A stretch of DNA of 64,000 nucleotides from Blautia caecimuris (lineage in GTDB: Bacteria; Bacillota; Clostridia; Lachnospirales; Lachnospiraceae): positions 1 through 64,000 of the forward strand of contig NZ_JANJZT010000006.1 of assembly GCF_024622975.1 (NCBI RefSeq), in the 5' to 3' direction. Shown in pieces: positions 61,322 through 64,000 of this stretch. Below the pieces are notes generated by a model, which did no database searches, was not told the DNA's origin, and worked only from the letters and a program-made list of their open reading frames with translations. The translations under genes were made by a program, and so were the position numbers. Each line of letters opens with the position of its first letter. Position 1 is the first letter of the stretch.

Positions 61322-64000
61322 ATGATCAAAAATGAGTGGAAGAATCTGCTGAAGAACAAAATGCTGGTAGTTGTTGTTATGGCTATTATCATAATCCCGG
61401 TCATTTACGCAGGATTGTTCCTGAAATCCATGTGGGATCCATATGGAAGTCTGGATAACCTTCCTGTAGCAGTAGTCAACAATGACAAATCAGTGGAATA
61501 CGAGGGAAAAACTTTAAGTGTGGGCAGTGATATGGAAGATGCCCTGAGGGATAATGATTCCCTTGATTTTCATTTTGTGGACAGTAAAGATGCAGAGCAG
61601 GGCCTGAGAAATGGTACATATTATATGGTAATTACCATTCCGGAAGATTTTTCTGAGAATGCTTCTACTCTGATGGATGAGAAGCCAAAGAAAATGGAAC
61701 TGGAATATGAAACAAATCCGGGAACCAATTACATTGCTTCCAAAATGAGCGAGAGCGCTGTTGTAAAAATCCGTGACGAGGTAGCTTCTCAGGTAACAGA
61801 AACCTATACTCAGACAGTTTTTGACCAGATTACAGAGGTTGGAGACGGTATGCAGGAGGCTGCCGATGGTTCAAAGGAACTGAAGGACGGACTTGGAGAT
61901 GCTTCTGACGGAAATAAAACCATTACAGACAATCTGAAAAAGCTGGCGGACAGCACGCTTACCTTTAAGGATGGAGCAAATACTCTGACAGAAGGTCTGA
62001 AAGAATATACGGACGGTGTGGCGCAGGTAGATGACGGAGCTACACAGCTGAATGATGGAGTGGGAACTCTGACAGCAAAGGTTCCTGAGCTTACAGCCGG
62101 TGTAAATAAGCTGAATCAGGGCGTTAAGGATTATACAGACGGCGTTGCAAAGCTTGACGCAAATTCTGCACAGCTGACAGCCGGAACAGCAGATCTTCAG
62201 GAAGGAGCAGAGACTCTGAAAAAAGGTCTTGATACCCTGAAGGATGGAACTACACAGTATGTAAGCGGAGCAAATACTCTTGCAGACGGAGTGACACAGT
62301 ATGTTGCCGGAGCAGATCAGCTTGCAGCCGGAGCAAAACAGCTTTCACCACTGGAGGGAATCGGTCAGGTATCTTCAGGCATTTCACAGTTGAACAGTTC
62401 TATTTCCAAAGGAGAGGGCTCTCTGAAATCAGGGACTCAGCAGCTGGAATCCGGTTTAGGGGAACTGTACGGACAGCTGAAAGAGCTGGGCGGCAGCCTG
62501 ACAGCAGAAAATATCAAAAAGCTGACAGCCGGTTTAAATGAAGCGAAAAACGGAATGGAAAGCGCAGGCAAAGGAATGACTACTGCTTCTGCCGGAATGA
62601 CCCAGGCCGCAGAGGGAATGACAAATGCGGCAGGCGTGATCACTCAGGCAGGGCAGGGGATTTCTTCTGTGGCAGCCCAGGTTCAGAATGCATCCAGGCC
62701 TGTGGCAGATGCAGTAAACGGAGTGACTGGCATTGTAAATCAGTGTGCTCAGGATGCAAATGGAAAGTTGGATGCGGCAAGATCACAGATTGATGCGGCA
62801 AACGCACAGATTGCTTCTGCAAACGGACAGATCGAGGCGGCAAACCAGCAGATATCAGGTATGCAGGCATCTATGGCAGGCGCCCAGGTAGCCATTCAGG
62901 GAATCCAGGGTTCAGCCGACGAAAACGGAATGGTTTCCGCAGCAAGCCTGAATGCTGTGATCGGAATGCTTGGCAATTCTGCTTCCGGTGTATCCGGAGT
63001 AGATGCAGTACAGAACAATGTGGAAAACATGGATGCTTCTGCCTATACAGCACAGGCACAGCAGATTGCAGACGCAGCCTCACAGCAGCTGGCAGGCGTA
63101 CAGGAAACCTTAAATGGAACAGCAGGACAGCTGAATGAAGCGGCAGAAGGACTGAAAAAGGGTGCAGAGACTCTTGGAACAAAATCAGGAGAAATGAAGG
63201 CGGGCGCGGATCAGATGGAAGCCGGCGCTCAGAAAATGGCAGCCGGAGCAGAAAATATTCCTTCAATCCCAGCGGATCCCATCAATCAGGTGACAACTGC
63301 TGTGGGACAGCTCTATGCAGGATCTCAGAAAGTAGATCAGGGTGTGGGAGCGGTAGCCTCTGCTCTCGATACACTGGAAGAGGGAACAAAAGATTTCCCG
63401 AAGGCAGCTGCAGGTGTAAAGGCTCTGAATGAAGGATTTGCACAGCTGACAGCCAATGATAAAGCTCTGACAACAGGAGCAAAAACTCTGAAAGCAGCAG
63501 GCAGCACCGTAACAGGAGGCATCAGTCAGCTGACAGCCGGAGGCAGGGATCTGGCAGCCGGAGTCGGTACTTTAAGTGAAGGAATCAAAACCTATACAGC
63601 CGGAGTCAGAACACTGGCAGGAAATAATGAAGCTCTTACCTCAGGAACTCAGCAGCTTGCATCAGGAGCCGGAACCCTTGCATCAGGAGCCGCGCAGCTT
63701 GCAGAAGGCACCAAAACTCTGAAAGCCGGAACCAGTAAGCTGGTTGAAAACAACAGTACTCTGAACAGCGGCGCTGACCAGCTCGCTGACGGCGCAGGAC
63801 AGATCCAGGACGGCTCTTCACAGCTTTATGACGGCTCAAAGGAACTGGGAGACGGAATCAAAAAATTAAGCGACGGTTCAGAAACCCTGCAGACAAGTCT
63901 CAGCGACGGCGCAAAGCAGGTAAAAGAAACAAAAGCCAATGATGATATGATAAGCATGTTTGCCGCACCGGTTAAAGAGGAAGAAACACAGATGACAACA
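61322..64000 (+). CDS. YhgE/Pip-family membrane protein (3' truncated by window)
   Basis: Open from ATG 61322 through the window end, 893 codons without a stop. One N-terminal membrane helix (about 12-33, VVVVMAIIIIPVIYAGLF), then the YhgE domain NLPVAVVNNDKS and YYMVITIPEDFSE. From about residue 175 to the end comes a very long extracytoplasmic region of degenerate repeats (LKDGLGDASDG, LTEGLKEYTDG, LASGAGTLASGA), predicted helical with Gly at 7- or 11-residue intervals. The C-terminal five-helix ABC-2-like part is expected beyond the window. Homologues include phage infection protein Pip and a YueB-like phage receptor; the native role is unclear. AAAGGGAA precedes the ATG. Confidence 0.9.
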   Translation, partial: MIKNEWKNLLKNKMLVVVVMAIIIIPVIYAGLFLKSMWDPYGSLDNLPVAVVNNDKSVEYEGKTLSVGSDMEDALRDNDSLDFHFVDSKDAEQGLRNGTYYMVITIPEDFSENASTLMDEKPKKMELEYETNPGTNYIASKMSESAVVKIRDEVASQVTETYTQTVFDQITEVGDGMQEAADGSKELKDGLGDASDGNKTITDNLKKLADSTLTFKDGANTLTEGLKEYTDGVAQVDDGATQLNDGVGTLTAKVPELTAGVNKLNQGVKDYTDGVAKLDANSAQLTAGTADLQEGAETLKKGLDTLKDGTTQYVSGANTLADGVTQYVAGADQLAAGAKQLSPLEGIGQVSSGISQLNSSISKGEGSLKSGTQQLESGLGELYGQLKELGGSLTAENIKKLTAGLNEAKNGMESAGKGMTTASAGMTQAAEGMTNAAGVITQAGQGISSVAAQVQNASRPVADAVNGVTGIVNQCAQDANGKLDAARSQIDAANAQIASANGQIEAANQQISGMQASMAGAQVAIQGIQGSADENGMVSAASLNAVIGMLGNSASGVSGVDAVQNNVENMDASAYTAQAQQIADAASQQLAGVQETLNGTAGQLNEAAEGLKKGAETLGTKSGEMKAGADQMEAGAQKMAAGAENIPSIPADPINQVTTAVGQLYAGSQKVDQGVGAVASALDTLEEGTKDFPKAAAGVKALNEGFAQLTANDKALTTGAKTLKAAGSTVTGGISQLTAGGRDLAAGVGTLSEGIKTYTAGVRTLAGNNEALTSGTQQLASGAGTLASGAAQLAEGTKTLKAGTSKLVENNSTLNSGADQLADGAGQIQDGSSQLYDGSKELGDGIKKLSDGSETLQTSLSDGAKQVKETKANDDMISMFAAPVKEEETQMTT

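Noticed and set aside
62437-63839. Minus-strand frames opposite the YhgE repeat region
   Set aside because: Low-complexity Leu/Pro/Ser frames created by the repetitive plus-strand coding sequence.
61322-64000. Repeat region as a CRISPR or tandem DNA repeat
   Set aside because: The repetition is at protein level (Leu-x-x-Gly) and degenerate in DNA.

Overview
The window looks like chromosome of a low-GC Gram-positive gut anaerobe, most likely a Lachnospiraceae (Blautia/Mediterraneibacter-like). This rests on A+T-rich codon use, strong AGGAGG ribosome sites, many sugar ABC transporters, a DUF6145-like protein, a LysRS with a C-terminal tRNA-binding domain and a TetR-YhgE pair. The species cannot be named from sequence alone. 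No rRNA, tRNA or CRISPR array was seen.

Layout. (1) 120-5648: a sugar-acid operon with a binding protein, two MalFG-type permeases, a split UxaA-type dehydratase and a DapA-family aldolase. (2) 5747-18136: an 11-gene rare-sugar operon behind a sigma-A promoter with LacI-type AAACGTTT operators. It encodes twin cupin isomerase-like proteins, an Rbs-type ABC importer, FucU mutarotase, a DUF4432 protein, an L-xylulose-type kinase, a Gfo/Idh dehydrogenase and UlaE/UlaF-type epimerases, so it probably feeds L-xylulose to D-xylulose-5-phosphate. A divergent heme-degrading-domain gene at 18171 carries a related operator. (3) 18864-33741: housekeeping genes (XRE regulator, cvfB, dnaE, pfkA, rRNA methyltransferase, nfeD, SPFH protein, argF, birA, dusB, greA, lysS). 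Between dnaE and pfkA a 505-bp segment, bounded by an exact 31-bp direct repeat, holds what looks like a complete Fst/par-like type I toxin-antitoxin module. (4) 33741-34662: a decayed zone with a structured RNA/terminator, an integrase remnant and a truncated GGDEF gene. (5) 34768-43532: a purine permease, two uncharacterised genes, and a two-component system divergent from a LnrLMN-like ABC exporter. (6) 43525-52254: an A+T-rich 8.7-kb sugar island (DeoR, ABC importer, two FGGY kinases, class II aldolase) bounded by an exact 24-bp direct repeat. (7) 52443-60218: thioredoxin, Crp/Fnr regulator, a tandem L-rhamnose mutarotase and a trehalose operon ending in a frameshifted GH30 gene. (8) 60382-64000: TetR and a truncated-by-window YhgE/Pip gene with a 19-bp-period repeat array between them.

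How it works together. Most accessory genes import and process uncommon sugars: sugar acids, an L-pentose or related sugar, an unidentified aldolase-cleaved sugar, and trehalose. Each locus has its own regulator or operator set. All three ABC sugar operons place a hairpin just after the binding-protein gene, probably to raise binding-protein mRNA over the rest. Two clean direct-repeat-bounded insertions, both at 3' ends of host genes, show that the region has been built by insertion.
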